A DNA stretch of 55,193 nt from Magnetovibrio sp. (GTDB lineage Bacteria > Pseudomonadota > Alphaproteobacteria > Rhodospirillales_A > JABHCV01). The stretch spans positions 16,303-71,495 of the forward strand of contig PBDF01000005.1 in the NCBI GenBank assembly GCA_002717285.1, given 5' to 3'. Position 1 is the stretch's first letter, and every line of letters begins with the position of its first letter. Shown piece after piece: positions 36,121 through 45,621 of this stretch. The notes under the pieces are model-generated. The model was not told the origin of the DNA, ran no database searches, and saw only the letters and a list, made by a program, of their open reading frames with translations. The translations under genes and the position numbers were made by a program.

Positions 36121-38337
36121 ATGGGTGGAACAATAACTGGCGCACTAAGAACTGCACAAAGCGGACTTCTAACTAATCAATCAGCATTAGAGGCCGTCGC
36201 CAACAATATCGCAAACGTTAATACTGAGGGATACTCACGTAAAGATATTAAAATGGAAGCGAGGGTCGTCTCTGGAAGAGGTGCTGGAGTCCAACTTGCT
36301 GAAGTAAGGCGTGTCATTGACGAAGGTCTACTAAAAAACCTGCGCAGTGAGAGTTGTACCTACGAAATGTTTGCATCACAACGCATCTATTATGAGCGTA
36401 TGCAAGAAATGTTTGGAGCACCGGGAGATAATAAATCAATCGGCCATATGATTGGTGAATTTACTGAGTCTTTAGAAACACTTGCCCTGTCACCTGAGAA
36501 GTCTCTAGATCAAGCAGAAGCAGTTCGGCGTGCAGAGGACGTAACTCAAAAATTACAAGAAATGTCTGCGACAATTCAGGACCTACGCTTACAGGCAGAC
36601 CAAGCAATTAGTGATGCTGCTACACAAATTACAGCACTTGCAGCAGAAATTGGTGACTTCAATGATAAAATAGTTCGCTATTCATCGTCTGGTAAAGACG
36701 TAACAGACCTGAAAGATCTGCGTGATGCGTCCATAGATGAACTGTCAAAGCTAATTGATACGGCATATTTTTACCGCTCTGATGGCGATGTAGTAATATT
36801 TACATCAGCAGGCCGAACTTTGGTTGACAACCTTCCAAGTACAGTAACTCATTCCGCTGCAAGTGCTATCACACCCACCACAACCCATGCAGAGGGGGAT
36901 ATCGCAGGTCTGTTTGTTGGCACAGCAATCGCAGGCAATGACATTACCGATGAAGTTCGTGGTGGTCTAATCAAAGGTATGTTAGATCTTCGTGACACCG
37001 TATTACCTAATTTACAAAGCCAACTTGACGAAATGGCTGCCGAAATTCGCGATGCCTTTAACCAAGTTCACAACAGGGGAACAGCTTTTCCTGGATCACA
37101 AACCATGTCTGGCACCCGTGCACTAGTATCACCATCAACTCAGACAATTAAATTGGACCCAACAGGTAGCGTTGATGACGTTAGTATCATTTTATTCGAT
37201 AATACTGGAGACCAGTCAGCGATAACCACCTTAAACACAATTATGCAGGTCAATTATGGCGGTTCGGGCACGGATGATGATGCAAAAGCTAGCCGAGGAA
37301 GTTGGACAATCAATGAAGTTTCCGCCCACATTCAAGCTTGGCTGAGAGCCAATGGGGCATCCTCGGCTACAGTTTCAGCTGCAACTGGGAAGATGGAAAT
37401 AGATCTTAATTCAACAACACTGAATTTAGCCTTTCGTGATGAAACCGCTACTGCCAATGGTAGTAGTGCTGGTGACGCAGAGATTGCCTTTGATGCTAAT
37501 GCTGATGGTGTGATCGACGAGACAGTTACTGGGTTCTCTAATTTTTTTGGTCTAAATGATTTTTTTGTCGATAACCAAAATGAGAATGTACATGAAAGTG
37601 ATGTTGTCGCTACCACATTCACAGCAACAGCAGCAACTCTGAGCTTTCGTGACTCAACTGGTTTATTGGGCTCAACTGTCTCCATTACAGCAGGGGATAG
37701 CCTGACAGAAGTCGCCACAAAAATTAACACATCAGCCACAGGTGTAACTGCAACAATTATCCCAGATGGCTCCGGCCAACGCCTAAGAATATCCCACGAT
37801 AGTGGAATGGACATGACTGTCACTCAAGCTAATACAAACACATTACTTACGAACATTGGCATGCACCTGGCAGATGTTCGAATCTCTGGAACACTAGCCG
37901 TTAGGAGTGATATATCTACAACTCCATCAAATATATCAACTGCAGCAGTTCAATGGGATTCTAACCGGGGAGCATCAGGTGAATACTTGCTGAGTGTTGG
38001 TGACGATACAACAATCACTGAAATAGTTTCTCTTTTTAAGACCAATAATCAATTCAACACATCAGGTGGATTAGGTTCACTCAACACATCGTTCGAAAGT
38101 TATGCCTCAGCGATCGTTGCAACAAACTCTAGTTTAGCTGACAACAACAAGCTCGACGCTAGTTTTCAAGAGACATTACGAGATAGTCTACAACTAAAAT
38201 CCGATTCTGTAAGGGGGGTAAATTTAGATGAGGAAATGTCTAATTTAATCCTTTTTGAACAAGCCTATTCAGCCGCTGCGAGGCTTATTTCAGTAATCCA
38301 GAATATGTTTGATGCCCTTGATAGAGTCATTCGATAG
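36121..38337 (+). CDS. flgK: Hook-filament junction protein FlgK
   Basis: FlgK (HAP1) joins hook to filament. The 738-residue product begins GALRTAQSGLLTNQSALEAVANNIANVNTEGYSRKD and ends LDEEMSNLILFEQAYSAAARLISVIQNMFDALDRVI, both diagnostic. The middle (about 240-600) is a long Thr/Ser/Ala-rich variable region, making it larger than enteric FlgK (about 550). AGGAG lies 10 nt before the ATG. Confidence 0.95.
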   Translation: MGGTITGALRTAQSGLLTNQSALEAVANNIANVNTEGYSRKDIKMEARVVSGRGAGVQLAEVRRVIDEGLLKNLRSESCTYEMFASQRIYYERMQEMFGAPGDNKSIGHMIGEFTESLETLALSPEKSLDQAEAVRRAEDVTQKLQEMSATIQDLRLQADQAISDAATQITALAAEIGDFNDKIVRYSSSGKDVTDLKDLRDASIDELSKLIDTAYFYRSDGDVVIFTSAGRTLVDNLPSTVTHSAASAITPTTTHAEGDIAGLFVGTAIAGNDITDEVRGGLIKGMLDLRDTVLPNLQSQLDEMAAEIRDAFNQVHNRGTAFPGSQTMSGTRALVSPSTQTIKLDPTGSVDDVSIILFDNTGDQSAITTLNTIMQVNYGGSGTDDDAKASRGSWTINEVSAHIQAWLRANGASSATVSAATGKMEIDLNSTTLNLAFRDETATANGSSAGDAEIAFDANADGVIDETVTGFSNFFGLNDFFVDNQNENVHESDVVATTFTATAATLSFRDSTGLLGSTVSITAGDSLTEVATKINTSATGVTATIIPDGSGQRLRISHDSGMDMTVTQANTNTLLTNIGMHLADVRISGTLAVRSDISTTPSNISTAAVQWDSNRGASGEYLLSVGDDTTITEIVSLFKTNNQFNTSGGLGSLNTSFESYASAIVATNSSLADNNKLDASFQETLRDSLQLKSDSVRGVNLDEEMSNLILFEQAYSAAARLISVIQNMFDALDRVIR

Positions 38338-38355
38338 GAGCATAGGGGTCTGACC

Positions 38356-40350
38356 ATGTCACGTATAACTACACTTTCAGCAAATAATCAGCTCTTAAAA
38401 TATATGCAGCGCGGGCAAACCCTGATGCAAGAAAAGCAGGTACAGTTGGCGACTGAGAAGAAATCAACCGATTATACTGGTATAGCAAAAAATAGTGAAC
38501 GCTTGATAAATAGCGAAACTACAAGGAATTTACTGGAAAACTACAATTTGACTAATGGCCTAATGGATATGCGTCTACAAGTAACAGGGACAGTCTTGGA
38601 TGGCATAGATGAAGAGCTGAGCAGCTTCAGAAGAGAATTGATTACTTTCAGAGGAGGTAGTCAGACAAGACTTGAAGATGTAAAAAACATACAAGACAAT
38701 GCTTTTAGAGCTCTTCAAAGTCTGGAGTCCTATTTAAATACAGATATAAATGGAGAATACTTATTTAGTGGCGGACGGGTGTCTACTAAACCCGTTGATC
38801 TAGGCTTAACCACCTTGAGTGATCTGCAGTCTAAATATGATGGAGCCAACATAGTTTATCCCACCTACCGAGATAACCATGTACATCATAAAATGACTGC
38901 CTCTACTGGGTTTCCGTCGAATCCAACAGGAGCAGGATATACCAATCTTTCTTTTAATAGTACCGCTAACACAATCACCACCGGAAATCTAGCAACACAG
39001 GTCAATACTGTTACCCTTACTGGATCTGTCAAGGCCGGAGACGTCTATAGCGTTAATGTGAACGGTACAGACGTGTCATATACTGTTACCGGATCTGAAG
39101 CAAATATTGATGCAATCCGTGACAATTTATTTGCTGCCATTAATGCAAATGCAACGATTAGTGCTTCCATAACTGCAGCCGCTGGAAATTCAGGCGAGAT
39201 CACACTTACATCGGACACAGCCGGTACAGCTTTTACATCCACATCGACATCAACCAATTTAACTGCTGTAGCACAAATTGATAACGTTACTTTGGCCAAC
39301 ACTTTCGCTGCAGGTGACTCGATCTCTGTAAATATAAACGGGCTTGGCGCAGTTGTTTATAGTGTTGTCTCTAATGACTTGACGGCCAATGGTGATGGTA
39401 CCGGCGGTGCGGTAGCAGGTAACTCAGCAACTGCACTCAATAATATTACTACAAAAGTTGCCGCCGCAATCAACGCCGACTCGGCAAGTTCGGAAATTGT
39501 TACAGCAGCAGCTAGTGGAGGCGGTGGTGGCATTATCACTCTTACCGCAGATACAGCAGGAACTTCATTTACAACCGTCACATCCGCGACTACTGCGGGC
39601 AACGGTACGGCTACTGGAACGACAGCCACAGATAATAAGCCCGCAAATACAGATAACAAGGCAGTAACGGTGATCACGACGGCTAATGCTAATGCCTTCG
39701 CAAATTTATCAGTTGGTTCGACAATTACTATTTCCGGGGCTAATACATCGGCTAATGATGGTACTTACACTATTGCTTCAAACACAGGCGGGGTCATAAC
39801 TACAAGTGAAAGTGTTGCATCAACAGATGCAAGTGATACGTCCCCGACTCTGACTAGTAATATATCTTATTATAGTGGCGACGAAATAACGCAATCACAC
39901 AACGTTAATAAAACCAGATCTTTTAATATTGATTTAACGGCTATTGACCCAGCTTTCGAGAAAGCAATTCGTGGTTTATTTCATATTGCTCAGGGTGTTT
40001 TTAATACTGGGGGTGGCCTTGATCAAAATACATCAAGAACAACAGAGGCAATTTATTTAATTGAAAGTGCCCTGGATCGTAACCCAGGCGGTACTGAACC
40101 TTTTGGCTCAGAATTAAAAAGCAATATAGAACAGGTGAGCAGAGACATAGGGTTTGATCGAATCCTTATAGATCAGACAACTAAGACAAATAATTCTCTC
40201 ATCAATTTTTACAATGGTATAATTTCAAGTTACGAGGACGCTGATCCACTAGAGGTCTACTCACAACTTTTAGATCAACAAAATACATTGGAAGCATCAT
40301 ATCAGGCTTTAGCTCGTGTCCGACAACTCAGTCTCTCAAATTTCCTTTAA
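38356..40350 (+). CDS. flgL: Hook-filament junction protein FlgL (long form)
   Basis: FlgL (HAP3) is the second junction protein. The 664-residue product has the flagellin-like N-terminal helix (MQEKQVQLATEKKSTDYTGIAKNSERLI, about 26-55) and a C-terminal helix with LLDQQNTLEASYQALARVRQLSLSNFL. Typical FlgL is 300-500 residues. The added region (about 215-480) carries VTLTGSVKAGDVYSVNVNG from residue 219 and IDNVTLANTFAAGDSISVNING from 308, which match modules in FlgE. It ends the flgI operon. Confidence 0.92.
   Translation: MSRITTLSANNQLLKYMQRGQTLMQEKQVQLATEKKSTDYTGIAKNSERLINSETTRNLLENYNLTNGLMDMRLQVTGTVLDGIDEELSSFRRELITFRGGSQTRLEDVKNIQDNAFRALQSLESYLNTDINGEYLFSGGRVSTKPVDLGLTTLSDLQSKYDGANIVYPTYRDNHVHHKMTASTGFPSNPTGAGYTNLSFNSTANTITTGNLATQVNTVTLTGSVKAGDVYSVNVNGTDVSYTVTGSEANIDAIRDNLFAAINANATISASITAAAGNSGEITLTSDTAGTAFTSTSTSTNLTAVAQIDNVTLANTFAAGDSISVNINGLGAVVYSVVSNDLTANGDGTGGAVAGNSATALNNITTKVAAAINADSASSEIVTAAASGGGGGIITLTADTAGTSFTTVTSATTAGNGTATGTTATDNKPANTDNKAVTVITTANANAFANLSVGSTITISGANTSANDGTYTIASNTGGVITTSESVASTDASDTSPTLTSNISYYSGDEITQSHNVNKTRSFNIDLTAIDPAFEKAIRGLFHIAQGVFNTGGGLDQNTSRTTEAIYLIESALDRNPGGTEPFGSELKSNIEQVSRDIGFDRILIDQTTKTNNSLINFYNGIISSYEDADPLEVYSQLLDQQNTLEASYQALARVRQLSLSNFL
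39010..39640 (+). repeat. Module array in FlgL shared with FlgE
   Basis: Residues about 219-430 hold one TLTGSVKAGDVYSVNV module and one IDNVTLANTF...DLTANGDGTGGAV module, in the same order as the last two modules of FlgE. DNA similarity is highest around 39377-39420 against 33043-33090. Confidence 0.7.
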
Positions 40351-40670
40351 TAAACAATTTTTTGAAAATATGGTTGTTAATTTACAAGTAAATTATGAGA
40401 TTACAGAAATCATCTTTTTACAAAACTATTTTTGTTATGTTTCTTTAATCACTACTCGTGTAAGATAATTTCACCAATCTCAAAAAAAACTGTTTCAAAT
40501 CTACCTAACTTTTAACCCATTTTTTTATCTAAATCATTGAATTTAAACACATAATTAAAAAAACTATTTTTTTGAAAAAAAAGGGTGTTTTTTTGTAATA
40601 AATGTGGTACTGTTAAACGTTAATTATTGTTATTTTAAATTTCTAGAACAGAAAATTATGGTGCATCAGA
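40351..40670. other. AT-rich gap after flgL
   Basis: This 320-bp stretch is rich in A and T runs. No clear gene, sigma-54 site or strong terminator is seen. It may hold the promoter of the small gene at 40671. Confidence 0.4.
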
Positions 40671-40937
40671 ATGATGGACATTAAAGATATTAATTACGGA
40701 AGTTCACCTAGCATTACAACAATGGTGGGTCGTGCAGCTATTGAGAAGAATCAAGAGCAAAAGATTCTTATGGAACAGCCAATTCGCGAAGAAATTCGTG
40801 ATGAAGTGCCTGGTAAAAAAATAATAAAAGGTAGCGATACACAAGAGCTTTCCAAAGATTCAAACAGCTCTGCTACTGGTGTTGCAAATTCACAACAGAC
40901 GTCTACCTCAGGTAAACTTGTAGACGTAAAAGTTTGA
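40671..40937 (+). CDS. Small orphan protein of unknown function
   Basis: This 88-residue frame starts ATG ATG GAC and is isolated between two AT-rich gaps of over 300 bp. The product is hydrophilic and probably disordered, rich in Gln, Ser, Thr and charged residues, with GRAAIEKNQEQKILMEQPIREEIRDEV in the middle. There is no signal peptide, membrane segment or Cys. No clear ribosome binding site precedes it. Codon choice and composition look coding, unlike the flanks. I do not recognise it; its location between flgL and the sugar operon gives no firm hint. Confidence 0.5.
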   Translation: MMDIKDINYGSSPSITTMVGRAAIEKNQEQKILMEQPIREEIRDEVPGKKIIKGSDTQELSKDSNSSATGVANSQQTSTSGKLVDVKV

Positions 40938-41263
40938 GCCCTCTTTGCAAAAGTATTTACCCCGTTTTAGCTCAAATACGTATTAAGCGTCTTTTATTTT
41001 ATCACCCAGCACTTTTTAAGTTCTAAATTGTATTATCGTGTAGCTTTAGTGGGCATCTCAACATTAGGTTTAAAACTTAAAATTTGTCCAGCAGCTTTTT
41101 ACAAATTGTAAATACAAAAAGTCTAACATCTGCAACGATTTTTCTTTGTTAATGTTGCTTGCAAAAGTTTGGTGCATCTATAAGCTCATAACCTATAAAA
41201 GTATGGCGGTTTAAACTGGTGAAATATAGATAAACGTAATACCTACAGAAATCGAGTAAGTTA
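40938..41263. other. Gap before the sugar operon
   Basis: This 326-bp AT-rich gap presumably contains the promoter of the plus-strand sugar operon. A 7-bp inverted repeat (TTTGAGC near 40934 and GCTCAAA near 40970) has a loop too long for a terminator. Nothing else is clear. Confidence 0.4.
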
Positions 41264-42784
41264 ATGAAAATTTTGGCGCTGTATGCAAATACTGGAGGCT
41301 ATGGCCGTATCCCAACAGGGTTGGCCATTATAATAACTGTTTTAGCTAAGGCCGGACATAAAATTGAATTATTTGATACAACATTCCTAGAAGCTAGCAA
41401 CCACGATAATGATTTGCGAGAGGAAGCTGGAATAGTTATTCCTGTTCCTCTGGATCATATGTATGAGGGAATGTCTCAAAAACAAATTGATAAAAAATTT
41501 ATTGAACAACTTAATCTATTTTCTCCCGAACTGCTAATAGCAAGCATTGTTGAAGATAATTACCCGTATGCACATCATTTTCTCGAAATAGCAAAAAAAA
41601 ATAACCCAAATTTACCAGTAATGGTTGGAGGTCCCACCCCTTCAGCTGCTCCGCATGTGATGATTGAAAACCCCAACATCGACTATCTTATTCAAGGAGA
41701 AGGCGAAGCTGCAGCTGTCGAAATATGTGAATACCTGGAACAAGGTATAAGTCCACAAGCCGTAGCCAATTTATGGTATAAAGAAAATGGTAAAGTTCGA
41801 AACAACCCCATTAGACCCTTTATTGAAATGGATGATTTGCCCATCCAAAACCTAGAAATCTGGGATCAAAGGCATTTTTACAAGCCATATGATGGAAAAC
41901 TCTATTGGACAGGATATTTTGAAATGTCGCGTGGCTGTCCTTTTCTATGCACTTATTGTGTAAATGGAACAATTCAAAAAAGTTTGCGCGCTGCCGGAAA
42001 GTTCTTCAGACGCAAACATCCTGAGGTAGCCGTTCGTGAAATTAAACATCATGTTGAAAATATGAATTTAGAACGTATCGTTTTTTGTGATGACAATTTC
42101 CTTTTAATGCCGGGAAAATTAGCTCATGAATGGGGTGAGCTGTTTTCCAAAGTCTGGATTAAAGAAATAAACTTGCCTTTCTGGATTGCGACCTCTGCGG
42201 AATTTATCACAAAGGAAGCAGCCCAAATGCTTCAAAAGTCAGGCTGCGACGGTGTCGGCCTAGGAGTTGAAGCTGGAGGGGAATGGTTTCGTCGCCACAT
42301 TCTAAAACGAAATGTAGATAATGAACGCCTTGCCCATAGCTTCTCCAATCTACGAGAGGCAGGTATCCGGAGCACAGCAAATGTCATGATGGGGTACCCT
42401 GGAGAATCTGAGGAAGATATTTTTGACACAGTACGCTTAATCCAGAAAATCAATCCCGACAGCTACGATGTTTCTATTGTTGCTCCGTATATAGGAACTG
42501 GGATTCATACAGTAGCTGCGCAGTTAGGTTTTATTGAATTGCGAACAGATCCGGGGTTTAGAGGCATGGCAACTGAAATTTCATTCCGAGATCATTCTAC
42601 CATTCATAACCCAATGATTTCTCCAGAGAGAATCATTGAACTACATCGCACATTCTCCGACTACGTTAACGGAAAGAAAGCAATACCAGATAACTACATT
42701 AAAGCATCCCTGAAATCCACTAACTGGGCCCCACCCAAAAATGATTTTAGATGGAAGGTCGCCGAAGCGATTAAAGTAGCCTAG
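41264..42784 (+). CDS. B12-binding-type radical SAM protein
   Basis: The 506-residue protein has an N-terminal Rossmann-like cobalamin-binding-type domain (about 1-150, with VMVGGPTPSAAP and IDYLIQGEGE) and a radical SAM domain holding CPFLCTYC, with cluster ligands Cys 225, 229 and 232 (C-x3-C-x2-C). Later motifs GVGLGVEAGGEWFRRHILKR and ANVMMGYPGESEEDI are typical of the B12-radical SAM family. It heads the sugar operon and could methylate or rearrange the sugar or a precursor; the exact reaction cannot be read from sequence. A 142-bp gap separates it from the NeuB-like gene. Confidence 0.85.
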   Translation: MKILALYANTGGYGRIPTGLAIIITVLAKAGHKIELFDTTFLEASNHDNDLREEAGIVIPVPLDHMYEGMSQKQIDKKFIEQLNLFSPELLIASIVEDNYPYAHHFLEIAKKNNPNLPVMVGGPTPSAAPHVMIENPNIDYLIQGEGEAAAVEICEYLEQGISPQAVANLWYKENGKVRNNPIRPFIEMDDLPIQNLEIWDQRHFYKPYDGKLYWTGYFEMSRGCPFLCTYCVNGTIQKSLRAAGKFFRRKHPEVAVREIKHHVENMNLERIVFCDDNFLLMPGKLAHEWGELFSKVWIKEINLPFWIATSAEFITKEAAQMLQKSGCDGVGLGVEAGGEWFRRHILKRNVDNERLAHSFSNLREAGIRSTANVMMGYPGESEEDIFDTVRLIQKINPDSYDVSIVAPYIGTGIHTVAAQLGFIELRTDPGFRGMATEISFRDHSTIHNPMISPERIIELHRTFSDYVNGKKAIPDNYIKASLKSTNWAPPKNDFRWKVAEAIKVA

Positions 42785-42926
42785 GCCGATAGAAAAAATT
42801 TCACCCCAATGGTATTTTCCAAAGATAATTTCATAACCCTTCTAAATAGTATTTTAAAAAAAACCAGCATAATCATTGCCCAACCCAGAGCCCAACTAAC
42901 CAAAAAAAACCAACAAGGTTTAAAGA

Positions 42927-43796
42927 ATGGAAGATTTTATCAATTCAAGTAGTTTGCCTATCCCAAAGCATGTTTTTATAATTGGAGAAATAGGTATAAA
43001 TCACAACGGTGATATTGAGATCGCAAAAAAGCTTATTGATATGGCTAAAAGTGCAGGTTGCGATGCCGTCAAATTCCAAAAGCGAACAGTTGAAATTGTC
43101 TACACACCAAAACTATTAAACTCCCCACGAGAAAGCCCATGGGGTACAACACTAAGGGCACAAAAAGAAGGCCTAGAATTTGGAACTACTGAGTACAATG
43201 AAATTGATCGTTATTGTAATGAAAAAGGAATTGAGTGGTTTGCCTCGGCTTGGGACCTACCTTCACAAGAGTTTCTGAGAAACTACAATTGCAAATATAA
43301 TAAAATCGCCTCAGCTATGACCACCCACAAGGAATTCATAGAAACGGTAGCGAAAGAGGGAAAGCCCACGTTTATCTCTGTCGGAATGTGTACATATAGT
43401 GACATTAAATTTGTAGTGGATAAGTTTCGTAAATACAACTGCCCTTTCACCCTGATGCATACAGTATCAGAGTACCCTGTTCCAGAGGAACGCCTCAATT
43501 TACTTGGTATAATTGATTTGAGAGAACGTTTTAAATGCCCAGTTGGCTACAGTGGTCATGAGGCATCCGTCTCTCCTTCACTAATTGCAGCCACTATTGG
43601 CGCTACCGCAATTGAGCGCCACATAACTCTTGAAAGAGCTATGTATGGATCTGATCAAGCGGCATCTCTCGAAGGCCCAGGGCTCAGGCAGTTAGTCGCT
43701 CAGGTCCGCAAAATACCAATTGCCATGGGTGTTAAGGAAAAGCAAATAACCGATGGGGAACTAATTGCAGCTAAAAAATTACGTTACTGGGATTAG
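42927..43796 (+). CDS. NeuB-family nonulosonic acid synthase lacking the SAF domain
   Basis: NeuB/LegI/PseI enzymes condense phosphoenolpyruvate with a six-carbon amino sugar. The 289-residue product has the TIM barrel motifs IIGEIGINHNGDIEIAKKLI, GCDAVKFQKR, FISVGMCTYSDI and CPVGYSGHEASVSPSLIAATIGATAIERHITLERAMYGSDQAASLEG, ending KKLRYWD. Usual NeuB proteins run about 340-350 residues with a C-terminal antifreeze-like SAF domain; that domain is missing here and the next gene begins 2 bp later. The substrate is not predictable from sequence. Confidence 0.87.
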   Translation: MEDFINSSSLPIPKHVFIIGEIGINHNGDIEIAKKLIDMAKSAGCDAVKFQKRTVEIVYTPKLLNSPRESPWGTTLRAQKEGLEFGTTEYNEIDRYCNEKGIEWFASAWDLPSQEFLRNYNCKYNKIASAMTTHKEFIETVAKEGKPTFISVGMCTYSDIKFVVDKFRKYNCPFTLMHTVSEYPVPEERLNLLGIIDLRERFKCPVGYSGHEASVSPSLIAATIGATAIERHITLERAMYGSDQAASLEGPGLRQLVAQVRKIPIAMGVKEKQITDGELIAAKKLRYWD

Positions 43797-43798
43797 CA

Positions 43799-44866
43799 TT
43801 GAAAGATAAAAAAACGTATTGCTTTGATATTGATGGTACACTGTGTAACAACACAGAGGGTGCATACGCAGAAGCGCAACCATTTAATGACCGCATTGCT
43901 GTCGTCAACAAATTGTATGAAGATGGCAATCAGATACTTTTACTTACTGCACGTGGTGCAACAACTGGAATTGATTGGCGAGAGCTTACAGAAAAACAAA
44001 TGTCAGAATGGGGCGTTCTTTATCACAAACTTTATCTGAATAAACCAACAGCCCACATTTACATTGATGATAAAGCCTACAATTCTGAAACTTGGAATTG
44101 GAACGCAACTGTTTGTCCCTCCCGAGAGCCAGATCATAGGTCTATAATGGAAAAAAGCACATACCTTGATGTGACGTACAACAAAGAACGCACTCCCTTT
44201 GGTACCTACCCTCAAAAATTAGCAAACTGGATCTCTAAAAACCATCTTGGGGAAAAGGGTCGTCTCCTTGACATTGGATGTGGCCGAGGTGAATTCTTAT
44301 CCGCCTTTGATGAAATTGGATTTACAGTTGCTGGAACAGATATTTCGCCTAGTGCACCTTCCTTATCTCCAGATTTTGACGTCCGTATTGCTAATCTAAA
44401 CAATCAACCAATGCCCTTTGAAAAAACCAGTTTTGATGTTGTGTTTTCCAAGTCTGTAATTGAGCATATGCACACACCAACGATTTTACTGCAAAAAGCT
44501 TTTGATGCTCTGGCACCCGGAGGTGTAGCGATAATTATGACACCAAGCTGGACCCACACTCATTGGGGGCCGTTCTATTGTGACCATACTCACGTCACAC
44601 CTTTTACAGCTGTCTCTCTCAAGGACGCTATGGCTCTTGTTGGCTTTGATAGCATTCAGGTCAAACACTTCATTCAACTCCCAATTGTTTGGAAGTACCC
44701 TTTCCTAAAACCATTAGTCTATTTACTCAGAAAGCTTTCTCTTCCTTTTCGCCCTCACATGAATGCTCCATGGCCAGAAAGTTTAAATAAATTTATTCGC
44801 TTTTCAAACGAAGTGATGCTGCTAGCTATTGCCCATAAGCCTATGCCAAGCAAAGATGTAAGCTGA
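43799..44866 (+). CDS. HAD-like phosphatase fused to a SAM methyltransferase
   Basis: The 355-residue protein starts at a TTG 2 bp after the NeuB-like gene. Residues 1-125 form a HAD-type domain with CFDIDGTLCNN (nucleophile Asp 10, acid Asp 12), LLLTARG and IYIDDKAYN. Residues about 140-340 form a class I methyltransferase with LLDIGCGRGEF (Asp 158), DVVFSKSVIEHM and LAPGGVAIIMTPSW. The HAD part could dephosphorylate the NeuB product, and the second domain could methylate the sugar; both roles are inferred from context. I do not know this fusion as a named family. Confidence 0.8.
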   Translation: MKDKKTYCFDIDGTLCNNTEGAYAEAQPFNDRIAVVNKLYEDGNQILLLTARGATTGIDWRELTEKQMSEWGVLYHKLYLNKPTAHIYIDDKAYNSETWNWNATVCPSREPDHRSIMEKSTYLDVTYNKERTPFGTYPQKLANWISKNHLGEKGRLLDIGCGRGEFLSAFDEIGFTVAGTDISPSAPSLSPDFDVRIANLNNQPMPFEKTSFDVVFSKSVIEHMHTPTILLQKAFDALAPGGVAIIMTPSWTHTHWGPFYCDHTHVTPFTAVSLKDAMALVGFDSIQVKHFIQLPIVWKYPFLKPLVYLLRKLSLPFRPHMNAPWPESLNKFIRFSNEVMLLAIAHKPMPSKDVS

Positions 44867-44868
44867 CT

Positions 44869-45618
44869 ATGAATATTTGTGCAATCATTCCAGCTCGTGG
44901 TGGCTCAAAAGGAGTGCCAAAAAAAAACATTCGCCCCTTATGCGGCCATCCAATAATTGCTTTCTCTATCATTACAGCCTTATCTTGCAATGAAATTGAT
45001 CGCATTGTTGTATCAACAGACAATGATGAAATAGCCAAAATTGCAAAAGCATATGGAGCAGAAGTTCCTTTTATACGGCCGTCTGAGCTCTCTGGTGATG
45101 AATCTCCTGCAATAGATTACATTGCACATGCTTTTAAACAATTGGAGTTACTTGAAAATTATAAACCAGACATTATGGTCATGTTGCTACCCACAACTCC
45201 CATTCGCGAAATCCATTTAGTTGAGCAGGCTATCAATTTACTAAAAAATACACCAGATGCTACTGGTCTGCGCTCTGTACACGAGTTACCCGAACCTCCT
45301 CAAAAAATGATGGCTATTGAGGACGGCTATTTGACTGGATTCTTCCCTGATGATCCAAGACCAGAATATTTCAACTTACCTCGCCAATTATTTCCTAAGG
45401 CATATCACCCAAATGGCTACGTTGAGCTTGTGCGACGCAATACTTTACTAAAAGAAGGAAGTTTGTATGGACCGAAAATTTTGGGTTTCATAACCCCATT
45501 TTCTATAGAAATAGATACACCTGAAGATTTTAATTATTTGGATTATTATGCAGACCACCATCCACAATCACTCATCAAGACACTTAATTATGCCAATAAA
45601 ATTTTGGGTCAAAAATAA
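44869..45618 (+). CDS. CMP-nonulosonate cytidylyltransferase (NeuA-like)
   Basis: The 249-residue protein has the nucleotidyltransferase motif IIPARGGSKGVPKKNIRPLCG (about 6-26), then DRIVVSTDNDEIAKIAKAYGAEVPFIRPSELSGD and LLPTTPIREI. This is the NeuA/PseF/LegF family, which activates a nonulosonic acid with CTP. Length is typical for the single-domain form. It lies 2 bp after the HAD-methyltransferase gene and so presumably activates the NeuB-like product. Confidence 0.88.
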   Translation: MNICAIIPARGGSKGVPKKNIRPLCGHPIIAFSIITALSCNEIDRIVVSTDNDEIAKIAKAYGAEVPFIRPSELSGDESPAIDYIAHAFKQLELLENYKPDIMVMLLPTTPIREIHLVEQAINLLKNTPDATGLRSVHELPEPPQKMMAIEDGYLTGFFPDDPRPEYFNLPRQLFPKAYHPNGYVELVRRNTLLKEGSLYGPKILGFITPFSIEIDTPEDFNYLDYYADHHPQSLIKTLNYANKILGQK

Positions 45619-45621
45619 ATC

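Noticed and set aside
32230..39640. CRISPR-like or intergenic repeat array
   Set aside because: Repetition is protein-level modules inside flgE and flgL; no spacers, direct repeats of fixed length or cas genes are seen.
40934..40976. Inverted repeat after the small gene as a terminator
   Set aside because: The loop is about 30 nt and no T run follows directly.
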